In this document: piece after piece, positions 1-11,000 of the stretch
Layout of the letters: every line of letters begins with the position of its first letter
How positions within the stretch are numbered: position 1 is the stretch's first letter
The notes under the pieces: generated by a model
What the model was told of the DNA's origin: nothing
Database searches by the model: none
The model's input: the letters and a program-made list of their open reading frames with translations, nothing else
Source: Ashinkailepas kermadecensis
Lineage: Eukaryota; Arthropoda; Thecostraca; Neolepadidae
DNA: 64,000 nucleotides
Assembly (NCBI GenBank): GCA_034440615.1
Contig: JAOTOM010004799.1
Span: 282,001 to 346,000 of the forward strand
Reading direction: 5' to 3'
Program-made: the position numbers and the translations under genes

Positions 1-1438
1 GGTGGAGGTGGGCAGCCGCGGCGACGCCGTGACCTGTGGCCGGGCCCCAGCCGGGTGACAGTTGGCGTCTGGGACGGCTGGTGGCTGGTGGCCAGGGCCG
101 TGTCTGGTGGAGGTGGGCAGCCGCGGCGGCACGCCGTGACCTGTGGCCGGGCCCCAGCCGGGTGACAGTTGGCGTCTGGGACGGCTGGTGGCTGGTGGCC
201 AGGGCCGATGTCTGGTGGAGGTGGGCAGCCGCGGCGGCACGCCGTGACCTGTGGCCGGGCCCCAGCCGGGTGACAGTTGGCGTCTGGGACGGCTGGTGGC
301 TGGTGGCTGGTGGCCAGGGCCGATGTCTGGTGGAGGTGGCAGCCGCGGCGGCACGCCGTGACCTGTGGCCGGGCCCCAGCCGGGTGACAGTTGGCGTCTG
401 GGACGGCTGGTGGCTGGTGGCTGGTGGCCAGGGCCGATGTCTGGTGGAGGTCGGCAGCCGCGGCGGCACGCCGTGACCTGTGGCCGGGCCCCAGCCGGGT
501 GACAGTTGGCGTCTGGGACGGCTGGTGGCTGGTGGCCAGGGCCGTGTCTGGTGGAGGTGGGCAGCCGCGGCGGCACGCCGTGACCTGTGGCCGGGCCCCA
601 GCCGGGTGACAGTTGGCGTCTGGGACGGCTGGTGGCTGGTGGCCAGGGCCGATGTCTGGTGGAGGTGGGCAGCCGCGGCGGCACGCCGTGACCTGTGGTC
701 GGGCCCCAGCCGGGTGACAGTTGGCGTCTGGGACGGCTGGTGGCTGGTGGCCAGGGCCGATGTCTGGTGGAGGTGGGCAGCCGCGGCGGCACGCCGTGAC
801 CTGTGGCCGGGCCCCAGCCGGGTGACAGTTGGCGTCTGGGACGGCTGGTGGCTGGTGGCCAGGGCCGTGTCTGGTGGAGGTCGGCAGCCGCGGCGGCACG
901 CCGTGACCTGTGGCCGGGCCCCAGCCGGGTGACAGTTGGCGTCTGGGACGGCTGGTGGCTGGTGGCCAGGGCCGATGTCTGGTGGAGGTCGGCAGCCGCG
1001 GCGGCACGCCGTGACCTGTGGCCGGGCCCCAGCCGGGTGACAGTTGGCGTCTGGGACGGCTGGTGGCTGGTGGCCAGGGCCGTGTCTGGTGGAGGTGGGC
1101 AGCCGCGGCGGCACGCCGTGACCTGTGGCCGGGCCCCAGCCGGGTGACAGTTGGCGTCTGGGACGGCTGGTGGCTGGTGGCCAGGGCCGTGTCTGGTGGA
1201 GGTGGGCAGCCGCGGCGGCACGCCGTGACCTGTGGCCGGGCCCCAGCCGGGTGACAGTTGGCGTCTGGGACGGCTGGTGGCTGGTGGCCAGGGCCGTGTC
1301 TGGTGGAGGTCGGCAGCCGCGGCGGCACGCCGTGACCTGTGGCCGGGCCCCAGCCGGGTGACAGTTGGCGTCTGGGACGGCTGGTGGCTGGTGGCCAGGG
1401 CCGATGTCTGGTGGAGGTGGGCAGCCGCGGCGGCACGC
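1..1438. repeat. Minisatellite, 107-bp unit
   Basis: About 13 copies of a GC-rich 107-bp unit (landmarks GCAGCCGCGGCGGCACGCC and GGGTGACAGTTGGCGTCTG), with internal slippage of GGCTGGTG. The left end is outside the window. Open frames across it are repeat artefacts. Confidence 0.97.
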
Positions 1439-1759
1439 CAGTCTCCGATCGGACGATCAGAGCGGCGGCGCGACATCGATCTAGCCGGGATGGTCGCCGC
1501 GGCTGTCTATTTATGTCACCTGCAGGCGTGTCTACGACTCAAGGGCACTCCCCGACGCACTAGCCATCCATTGTCTGAAGTCACCGGTGCTGGTTCGGGC
1601 TCATCAGGCTCCCGTCCTCAGAAGTGGTTCCGGGTCAGCGGCGATGGTCCGGGTCACCGGGTGTCTGACCGGGAGTGGCTCGTGGCTTCGTTTCTCCGAT
1701 TGGGCAGTGCGCGTCAGTGGAGCCGTCAGCTCCACTCCAGCGTCAGTACGTCAGCCGCC
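1439..1759. other. Spacer between minisatellites
   Basis: About 320 bases of unique-looking sequence; no gene or RNA recognised. Confidence 0.5.
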
Positions 1760-2053
1760 TGCTCACCCTGGCTCAGCCCGGCTCAGTCCTGCTCACCCTG
1801 GCCCAGCCCGGCTCAGCCCGGCTCAGCCTGGAGACCGGCTCAGCCCGGCTCAGTCTGGCTCAGCCTGGCTCAGTCTGGAGACCGGCTCAGCCCGGCTCAG
1901 TCTGGCTCAGCCCGGCTCAGCCTGGCTCAGCCTGGAGACCGGCTTAGCCCGGCTCAGACCGGCTCAGCCTGGAGACCGGCTTAGCCCGGCTCAGACCGGC
2001 TCAGCCCGGCTCAGCCCGGCTCAGCCCGGCTCAGCCCGGCTCAGCCCGGCTCA
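1760..2053. repeat. GGCTCAGCCC minisatellite
   Basis: Decamer GGCTCAGCCC/T repeated about 27 times, interspersed with GGAGACC segments. Confidence 0.95.
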
Positions 2054-2186
2054 GTCTGGAGACCCGGGGAACTTGCAGCCGGTGCGCCGATCTAGCTTTG
2101 CTCGTTATTTGCTTCCCAGCTGTGTCCCGGGGCGCAGAGTTCGGTCTCGCGTGCCGTGGTGCCGTATTGACTGCGTTGGGCAGATA

Positions 2187-2915
2187 TGAACGGACGTGGG
2201 GTGTGCCTACAGCGGACAGGACGGGACGTGGGGTGTGCCTACAGCGGACAGGAGCGGACGAGACGTGGGGTGTGCATACAGCGGACAGGAGTGTACGGGA
2301 CGTGGGGTGTGCATACAGCGGACAGGAGCGGACGAGACGTGGGGTGTGCCTACAGCGGACAGGAGCGGGTGGGACGTGGGGTGTGCCTACACCGAACAGG
2401 AGCGGACGGGACGTGGAGTGTGCCTACAGCGGACAGGAGCGGGTGGGACGTGGGGTGTGCCTACAGCGGACAGGAGCGGGTGGGACGTGGGGTGTGCCTA
2501 CACCGAACAGGAGCGGACGGGACGTGGGGGTGTGCCTACACCAAACAGGAGCGGACGGGACGTGGGGTGTGCATACAGCGGACAGGAGCGGATGGGACGT
2601 GGGGTGTGCCTACAGCGGACAGGAGCGGACGGGACGTGGGGTGTGCCTACACCAAACAGGAGCGGACGGGACGTGGGGTGTGCCTACAGCGGACAGGAGT
2701 GTACGGGACGTGGGGTGTGCCTACAGCGGACAGGAGCGGACGAGACGTGGGGTGTGCATACAGCGGACAGGAGCGGATGGGACGTGGGGTGTGCCTACAG
2801 CGGACAGGAGTGTACGGGACGTGGGGTGTGCCTACACCGAACAGGAGCGGACGGGACGTGGGGTGTGCCTACAGCGGACAGGAGCGGGTGGGACGTGGGG
2901 TGTGCCTATAGTGGT
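2187..2915. repeat. Minisatellite, about 37-bp unit
   Basis: Around 19 copies of a unit with GACGTGGGGTGTGCCTACAG followed by CGGACAGGAGCGG. All three forward frames are open, which explains the long artefactual frames. Confidence 0.96.
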
Positions 2916-2943
2916 TGGGAGCGAGAGCAATGCAGCGTGTGTC

Positions 2944-3805
2944 GACCACCTCACCCATAGCCCGCCAGCCACCGCCAGCCACCGCCAGCCACCGCCAGCC
3001 ACCGCCAGCCACCTCACACAGCCCGTCAGCCACCGCCAGCCGCCTCACACATCCCGCCAGCCACCGCCAGTCACCTCACATGACCCACCAGCCACGTCAC
3101 ACAGCCCGTCAGCCACCGCCAGCCACCGCCAGCCACCGCCAGCCACCGCCAGCCACCGCCAGCCACCGCCAGCCACCGCCAGCCACCGCCGGCCACCGCC
3201 AGCCACCGCCAGCCACCTCACACAGCCCGCCAGCCACCTCACACACAGCCCGCCAGCCACGTCACACACAGCCCGCCAGCCACCTCACACACAGCCCGCC
3301 AGCCACCTCACACACAGCCCGCCAGCCACCTCACACAGCCCGCCAGCCACCTCACACACAGCCCGCCAGCCACGTCACACACAGCCCGCCAGCCACCTCA
3401 CACAGCCCGCCAGCCACCTCACACACAGCCCGCCAGCCACCTCACACACAGCCCGCCAGCCACCTCACACAGCCCGCCAGCCACGTCACACACAGCCCGC
3501 CAGCCACCTCACACACAGCCCGCCAGCCACCTCACACACAGCCCGCCAGCCACCTCACACACAGCCCGCCAGCCACCTCACACACAGCCCGCCAGCCACC
3601 TCACACAGCCCGCCAGCCACCTCACACACAGCCCGCCAGCCACCTCACACACAGCCCGCCAGCCACCTCACACACAGCCCGCCAGCCACCTCACACACAG
3701 CCCGCCAGCCACCTCAGGCCATCTCACACACAGCCCGCCAGCCACCGCAGGCCATCTCACACACAGCCCGCCAGCCACCTCACACAGCCCGCCAGCCACC
3801 GCCAG
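2944..3805. repeat. CCGCCAGCCA minisatellites (10/11 and 22 bp)
   Basis: Two related repeats: CCACCGCCAG tracts at 2,970-3,210, then CACACACAGCCCGCCAGCCA-type 22-mers to 3,805. One ancestral short unit probably gave both. Confidence 0.95.
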
Positions 3806-5750
3806 CACGGAACGACCGCCGTGCGTGGTGCACAATCAGCCAGCGCCGTGCACGCGCACCGCGACTGCTGATTGTGCCCACTATCGGGGAGCGGGGCTGG
3901 GCGCCGTCCGGCCGACACTGGGTCACCGCCGACATGGTGCTGCTAGGTAAACACGCCGGCCACGCTATCAAACAATGGACCCAGGCGTGGTAAACACGGA
4001 CAGGTGTGACGAACAGCGACTGCTGACGTAGATGGATGGAACGGGTGCCTTTGACGCATGTGACGCGCGTGCATGCTGATCGGATTTCCAATCAGTATCG
4101 AAGCCAAGGCAATGGAGAGAGGCAACCGACTGGAACATGGCAAATGCCTGCTTGCTCCGGTATCAAATGCCCTCGGTAGCAAGGGCAGTGTGTTCAGATT
4201 GGTATACCCTTGGTAATAGCTATCGAGACCACAACATAGTACAGAAGCAGCAAAATATGACACATGTAGTGCACTTAGCAAACGCTGAGTTGCAACCAAT
4301 ACCTAAATGACCTACATGCCTTACGATTGCTTCCTACGTCACGTTCATCTTCAGTCTGCACCCTGGTTTTAAGGCTTATTCCTTTGGAATTATGAACTGC
4401 CTGGCTAAAGCAATGCAACATAGAACCATGCACAACAATCCAATCGAAAGCAAAAAAAAAACACCAGGTAGGTACTTACTAATCCCCGAACTTACGCTGG
4501 AAGTGCATGACGATCATTAAACAAGGATGGCTCGAAAGAAGGTGGCTTACAAACAACCGCAAGAATGCGACCATCGCCTTTTAACGTATCACAATTATAT
4601 ACCGTGAATCTCATGGACAGTTTTTCTATGTGATACGGTTGCTTGTGGGTGATAAACAAATTATTGAGGAATGATTTGAGACAAATTATGCTTTTCTAGC
4701 ACCATTCTGGCAAGCTACACATTCAACTTTATGGAATTACCTTTCGGGTCCCTTTCTCTCATAACGTCACATGCTGGTCAACATCACAAATCAAGGTCGA
4801 AACACCTACCTGAAACTCAGGGGGAGCTTGTTGTTTAGGCGTTAGTGGCGCATTAATGACATCCTGGAATTAATTGTGATGGCAAAGGTTCAGAATGTCC
4901 ATGCGTCAGAATGTCCAGCAAGCAAGAAGTGGTTTGGAACGATGACGAACCCGAACATGAATCGTTTTTTGCCATTCGAGCGTATGTTGGTAAAACATTT
5001 TCAGAGTGATATGTATTAAATGCACCTACCTGAATTACATTAGACAAGTAGATTTACGTTAAATTATTGTACCTCGCTTACCTATTGTTTTAAAGTAAAT
5101 GAACTAAACAAGAAGAAACGTTCGAAGATTGCATTTACTCTTCAGGAAGAAAGCCTTTAAGTGAACCTTGAATGGTTGTGGTAGTAATTAATGGGAGGTA
5201 ATTATGTTCTTGGAGCTTCGGTTTTCATTCATATATCCGATATATGATGCTGTTCCAAGGTGTGCTTTGCCGTCAATGTGTTCACTGATTTCTCAGTGTT
5301 TTATTTTTATGTGCGCTCCTTTGCAATCAACAGCAAATTATCTTAATAGCAATGAGTGTCGTGTGAAAACGAAAACTACGCAGCAACCGGTTGTACTGCA
5401 GGCAGTCTGACCATTCAATATCGATTGTATTGAGGAAGGTGTAGTGTACATGGGTGTAATTTCCGGGGGCAGGGGGCTGGGGGGACATGTCCCCCAATTT
5501 CTGAAAAGTGGCGATTTATCCCCCTCAATTTATTTCTTGTCCCCCAAGCCTCAGCTACTAAAATACCGGTGTATGATCGCCGCAAAATTTTACTTCATCA
5601 TTTATAAAGTGTAAATATCTATGCAAGAGAATCACCAAAATAATAGAAGCCGATCTAGACATGCTATCTGTCGTCACAAAATCTCTCGAGTGGTAAATCA
5701 GCAAACGCAAGAAATTTCTGGCTCCATGCCATTTGAATAGCATGAACCTT
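3806..5750. other. Unique AT-richer DNA, no gene seen
   Basis: No frame with coding character and no recognisable FERM F1 exon. At 5,455-5,560 a C/G-run segment (GGGGACATGTCCCCC core) looks like a decayed MITE end. Confidence 0.5.
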
Positions 5751-5765
5751 GACCACCTGGTGTTT

Positions 5766-5930
5766 AGGGGACGAGTGGTCGGGGGGTAAGATGCTCGTCT
5801 CACAATTGAAAGGTTGTGGGTTCGAGTCTCACCTGTCGCTACTCCTCGCCCGCGACCAATCGGCGTGAGAGATTGGCGACGCTATATGACTCAACGGTCG
5901 ACGTGTCGTAAAAACCAATAACCAACCAAC
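5766..5930 (+). mobile_element. tRNA-derived SINE, copy 1 (15-bp TSD)
   Basis: Head with an A-box-like TGGTCGGGGGGTAAGATGC and B box GGTTCGAGTCTC, a central ACCAATCGGCGTGAGAGATT domain, and a tail AAAAACCAATAACCAACCAAC. It is flanked by perfect 15-bp copies of GACCACCTGGTGTTT (5,751-5,765 and 5,931-5,945), direct evidence of retrotransposition. Confidence 0.95.
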
Positions 5931-6217
5931 GACCACCTGGTGTTTCTGCTTGCGTGGATAATTGTGCTTTGCGAGGTATCAAATTTGCATTATCGCATGG
6001 CCTTACACGTCTTAGGTTGCCTACCCCTGCGTATATATCGATATATCTGGAAAAAAAACGTGACTGGGTGTCCTTGGGAATCCTTAAGACCATGGAGGCA
6101 CGTCTTGGGCAGCCTTAAGCACGTACGTCAAGTTAACGTGTTCGTATTCGGTGATGAGTTCGTCAGATACGTATTTGTATTGGCAATGGCATTCAGCGAC
6201 GGGTTTATGTTCGTTGG

Positions 6218-6379
6218 CGGTGGTTATTGGTTTTACGACACGTCGGCTGTTAAGTCATGTATGGTCGCCAATATCCCACGCCGATTGGTCGCGGGCGAAG
6301 AGTAGCGGCAGGTGAGGCTCGAACCCATGATCTTTCGATTGTGAGACGGGCAACTTACCCCTAGACTACTCGTCCCCAG
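6218..6379 (-). mobile_element. tRNA-derived SINE, copy 2 (18-bp TSD)
   Basis: Same family inverted. The 18-bp duplication CGGGTTTATGTTCGTTGG lies at 6,200-6,217 and 6,380-6,397. Confidence 0.94.
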
Positions 6380-6774
6380 CGGGTTTATGTTCGTTGGAAT
6401 CAATTACCACAAGGACTTCTGCCGGTACCAAACATGCTGAAAGCAACTACATAGATCTCACATGACCACTTAAACGGGCAAGGTGAAACGCAAGCCGGTT
6501 TCTTCAGTCGCCTCGCATTCTGTTCATTTTCGCCCAAACCGGTCCAAATCAGGTACATGATGCAAGTTATAGATATGTTAATGACATTTTGAGTAGTGGT
6601 ATTTAACCATTATCAATTTCATCATACAGCATATGCCATTCATTCGCTGGTCATCTTTGGTGGGTTATGTTCCTTGTTACTTGTATCAGTCACAGCAGTC
6701 GTTGTGACCTGTTTGGAATAATTAATTTGCTTTCCCTGCACTGAAGTTTGTTGCTATGCATTACAGAATATGCT

Positions 6775-7022
6775 GGCGCACACCCGGACAGGGGAATGCT
6801 GGGGGAATATGTGTTCTCCCATGTAAGGTGGTGCCCTGGGCGACCCCTCCAGTAAGGCTCGAGTGCACAACTGCCCCCCCCCCCTCTCAACAAGTTGTCC
6901 AGCCAGGGCCGCCCCTCAAAGAAGAGTAGGTGCTCTATAGCAGTGGTGCCCCTCCGAAAAAATGGCGCCTCTCCAGGCAAGCGTCCCTTCATGACAATTC
7001 CTGGATCAGCCCCTGCATCCCG
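6775..7022 (-). mobile_element. Decayed hAT-like MITE fragment
   Basis: Ends read CAGGGGCTGATCCAGGAATT on the minus strand and GCTGGCGCACACCCGG on the plus strand, with C-runs and phrases such as GGCGCC and GGGGCACC. It resembles the better preserved element at 50.1 kb. No target duplication was found. Confidence 0.45.
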
Positions 7023-7475
7023 GAAACAACCTCGTTTGTTCTGCAGCAGGACTTCCCATATCTGAAATATGTTATAAACGGCTTGATTTATCGAAAGTTG
7101 CGATGCTAATGCGATTGCTTGATTGCTTCCGCTCTCAAGTCCTGTGGGATCCAAATTCCACTCGGTTACAATTCCTCTGTTTGTGTGTTTGTCTTGCTTG
7201 TGCAGTCACACTTTGTAGGTTCACAGAAGCCTTGTAAAAATGATGGCTGGCAGCCGTCAGAGCTCACGCGCGATCAGTTTTTGCGCGCGCCTCCCGTCAT
7301 TATTGATTGTGCCCGACTTTGATGAAGCGTGTGTAGGGGGGGTTACCGTGACCGACGTGCCGTTCACCGCCACCCGTCCGATTATAGCTCATGCGGGCCA
7401 CATGCAGTGGCTGTGACTGTGGTCATGTTTTTGTTCCGTCTCGTGCGTCTGCCGATCATTCGTCACGCGATAGTT

Positions 7476-7650
7476 CGCGGTACCATCACGCCGCGGGTGG
7501 CTGTCCCTGTGGCACCATCACACCGCGGCTGGCTGTCCCTGTGGCACCATCACACCGCGGCTGCAGCTCTGTAAACAGGGATGTCGCCGCTGGCTGTCCC
7601 TGTGGCATTATCACGCCGAAACACCATCACGCCGCGGCTGTACCTCTGTA
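7476..7650. repeat. Short tandem repeat, about 32-bp unit
   Basis: Four to five imperfect units of GGCTGTCCCTGTGGCACCAT followed by CACACCGCGG. Confidence 0.8.
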
Positions 7651-7961
7651 AAAAGGATGGCTCTTCTGGCTGTCCTTGTGTCACGTCCGTCATAATGCGT
7701 GACGCCGTTGTGATGCAACGGCGTCACGCTATGCTATATGACGTTATGTTAATGGCGTAGCAGTGGTGGTGACTCTGTGTAATCCAGGGGCGACATCTAG
7801 ACTGATGCGTTATCGGTACGTTACCCAGGGCGGTATGTGGTGCCCGCTCAGACCGTCGGCACCAAACGCGTCGCTCGCTGATCGGCTCAGTGAAGATGTC
7901 TGGACACCCTGCTAACGAGTCGGAGCGCCGCATCACCTGGCACGCGCTGTCGCTGTTTCAG
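7651..7961. other. Intron upstream of exon 1
   Basis: No coding sequence recognised. Short inverted text at about 7,690-7,750 (GACGTCCGTC, GACGCCGTTG) is too weak to call. Confidence 0.4.
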
Positions 7962-8082
7962 ACGAACCATGGGAGTTCCGGTTCGCCGTCAAGTTCTACC
8001 CGTTGGACCCCGGCCAGCTCCAGGAGGACATCACGCGCTACCAGCTCTGCCTGCAGATCCGTAACGATATCGTCACCGGCAA
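7962..8082 (+). CDS. cora: coracle exon 1 in window: FERM F1/F2 boundary
   Basis: The acceptor CTGTTTCAG precedes a reading frame with [19 protein letters not shown] followed by a helix-rich stretch ending in NDIVTGK. This is the highly conserved junction between the F1 and F2 FERM lobes of the 4.1 family. The exon begins with the last two bases of a codon and ends after AA of a lysine codon at a GTCAGT donor; the first G of exon 2 completes the codon. Preceding F1-lobe exons are not recognisable in bases 1-7,961. Confidence 0.92.
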
Positions 8083-11000
8083 GTCAGTATCACAGTATCA
8101 CCGCGCAGCCTGTACTGTTCCACCACGGCGGCGTGACCACTGTAGCACACAACTGCTGTTCTGGACATTGTAGTATTGTTCCGTGGCTATTACTGCCACA
8201 CTGTTGTAACCGCAAGCACGGGCGCCAGCAGTACACCTCTGTGGACACTCCAGGTGCTGTTGATATGATGCGCATTGGCGTAGTTGTCGGGTGGACGGGC
8301 GGAACTAGTCCCTTTTCCACTTTTTTCCTCCCCCACCCCCTGACCGGAAAGAGGCTCCCATCTGGCTAAAAAAACGCCTCTACAGGATGTTCGAGAACTA
8401 TGGTGTCCAGAATAACTATAGGACGCTTTGATATCCTTCAGTCCGCTTTTATTATGAAGCCTGACGCGTTTTTAGGGCCCCTTGCGTGTTTCTGGGTGCC
8501 CCAGTGCGCTTTAGGCCTTATGGAGCCCCGAGGGTAGATTGTCTCTGGCCCCCAGCGGGTAAAAACAGTTAAATTTTAGCGCCATAAGGCGCTAAAAATG
8601 GGCCCTTTGGCGCGACAGGTGTTTAGTAATTGTATATTTATACTGTGTGGTTGGATGTGGGACAGAGTGGCCAGCATTTGCGTGAGGAAGTAGAGGGAAG
8701 GGTGGGCAAACATGCTGGGAAGGCTTTATCAACCAACCGCGATTTCGACCAGTATTGTTTGTTCCAAAGGGATCATTTTGAACGACCATATGTAAGGATA
8801 ATTACATTTACCTGTGGAGAGACCATCGACTAGGCTCCCGGAATGCTCATTTAGGCCTCCGAAACGATTTTTTTATAGGGGCCCGGGTGCGATTTTTGGT
8901 GGAATCAGCCGATTGCTTGTGGCCCCGATGTGATTTTTATTTTCGAGCCCCCGGCAAGATGTGTCAGGAGCTCGGCACGATTTTTTTCGGGCCTGCGGTA
9001 GAGGGTTTTCGTGATCACGGCGCGATTTTCGCGACCCCGATACGACCTTTCGAGCAGTGTTTGGAGCCCGCAAGGGGCCCAATGCCTCTCGGGGGGGTCA
9101 GTGGGCCCTTCGGTACGCCACAAGTGGTGTGGCGGGTAACAAATTCCCATTTTATTGGTGTTTTTTTAAATTCGCCGTTTCTCGGATTGATAGTTTTGTA
9201 AAACATGAGCCGAGAGACAAGACAAGGTTGTATGTCAAGTTTCAGCACGAATTGGTAGAGGTGGAGTTCGTACGAGTTGGTGGAGTTGGTACGAGAGTAC
9301 GAGTTGGTAGAGGTAGTGTTTGGTTTATTGCTTGCTCGTGTTGTAGGTGCATGGGTAGTGGAAGAGGTATTGTCGGAACTGTTGTCTGAATCTGAGTGTT
9401 TCGAATTGGAAGCGTAGGTTTTTGCGTACTGCGTGTGGTATTAGTGATGGTTCTGATGGGCCTGGTGCTGGTGATGGTTTGTGTGATCCACGATGTGGGA
9501 TTGGGGTTGGTGCCTGTGTTGAGTGGGTGGATGAGTAGTGTCGAGGTTTGTTTTGTTTTGATGCTTGTGTGGTGCTTTGTGTTTTGGGTTGTGGCCTGAT
9601 TATGATTGCTGGGTCTGTCTGCGTAGCTTTGGTAGGTGATGTAGTTGTATGAGTTGTTTGTGTTTGTGTAGATTGCGTGGACGTCTTGTGGTGTTGTGTG
9701 GGCTGCGTCGGCTGCAGGTCGTTGACCCACGACCTTGCTCGCGGCAGGTCCCAGCCCTCTAGGTGGACAAGACGGATAATTTCTTTCTCCCTTGTCCACC
9801 GAGGGCGGGCCCTGTCCCGTGAGGCGTAGTCTCCGCCCAATACATTATTCGTGAAGTAGAATGGAATATACCACCTAGTGAACACTGGAGAGACATCGTC
9901 CCCAAAGAAGTGTCGACATCGTGCTTCTTGATGTGTGTTTATGAAATCTCCATGTCTCGTTTTTAACGGTGTCCTGTGAGTAATTATCATGCTTACGCTC
10001 ACCATTACATATTGTGATATATAAAAATATCATACCTGATGCTATTTCAGGTAGAATTCCTATGATGTGGTCTACCTTTCAATGCAATTTGCTGGTAGTA
10101 TGACATTCTTATTGGTGTCATCAATATAAGTATCCTGATATTAGGTGTCTCCCAACATAAGCGAAAAAGATCCACATATAAGCACACTATGGGCTAAACA
10201 TTTGGTTTCAAGAACATACACTATGTTCTAAACACATCGTTTCAATGGCGAATTTGGACATCTTACTCGACTCGTTTCGACATCTCACACCTAACGAAAA
10301 ACCAATATTTTAACGCTGTCTCCGCCGCAACCGACGCAGCGTAGTGTGCCGCTCGTGCATGTGTTTGTGTCGTGTGATGCGGCACAGTTTGCGCAGGTGG
10401 GTGTTGTGTCGTAGTACCCCCATTCGAGTGTCCGTAGCGTTGGAAAAACAGACAACGTCGAGGGAGGGGTGCTAGTGGCGTAACCTTGTACCTAATGTAG
10501 CCGGCTTTAGCGTGTGTGGGTGGTTGTCTGGTGTTGAAAGTCAGTATGAGTGTGTGTGTGTTGGGATGGCTGTCCTGTAGACGGAGTAGATCCCCTGGCT
10601 CTCAAACATGAGAGCCAGTTCCTCCTCCGTCATCCAGGCCACCCCCCGTGCGAATATGATGCCCTGTGATGTGCTTAGGTGTGCGGCTGGTGTTATGGTG
10701 ATTGAGATGTCTGTGATGCGTGTCAGTATGTATGCATGTCAGTATGTATGCATCGTCTGAGTTATATGTCTGAATGAGAAGCGCCCGTGATCGTATTTGG
10801 CGTCCGTGTAGGGGCTTTCGTATTCGACGGGTGATCATCTCCTCCGCCGTCCAGGGGTCAAGAGAGCCGATGGGCTCCCATCAACCCGGCGGCAGAGGAA
10901 GAAATCACCCGTCGGGGTGTTGAGCGTGGTGTCTGTGTTCGTGTTGGGTGAGTGTAGTGGGTCGGGTCGTGGGTTTGGCGTTGGGGTTAGGAGAGAAAGG

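Noticed and set aside
2098..3993. 631-codon forward open frame
   Set aside because: It consists almost wholly of translated 37-bp and 22-bp minisatellites; several frames are equally open, with no domain or splice context.
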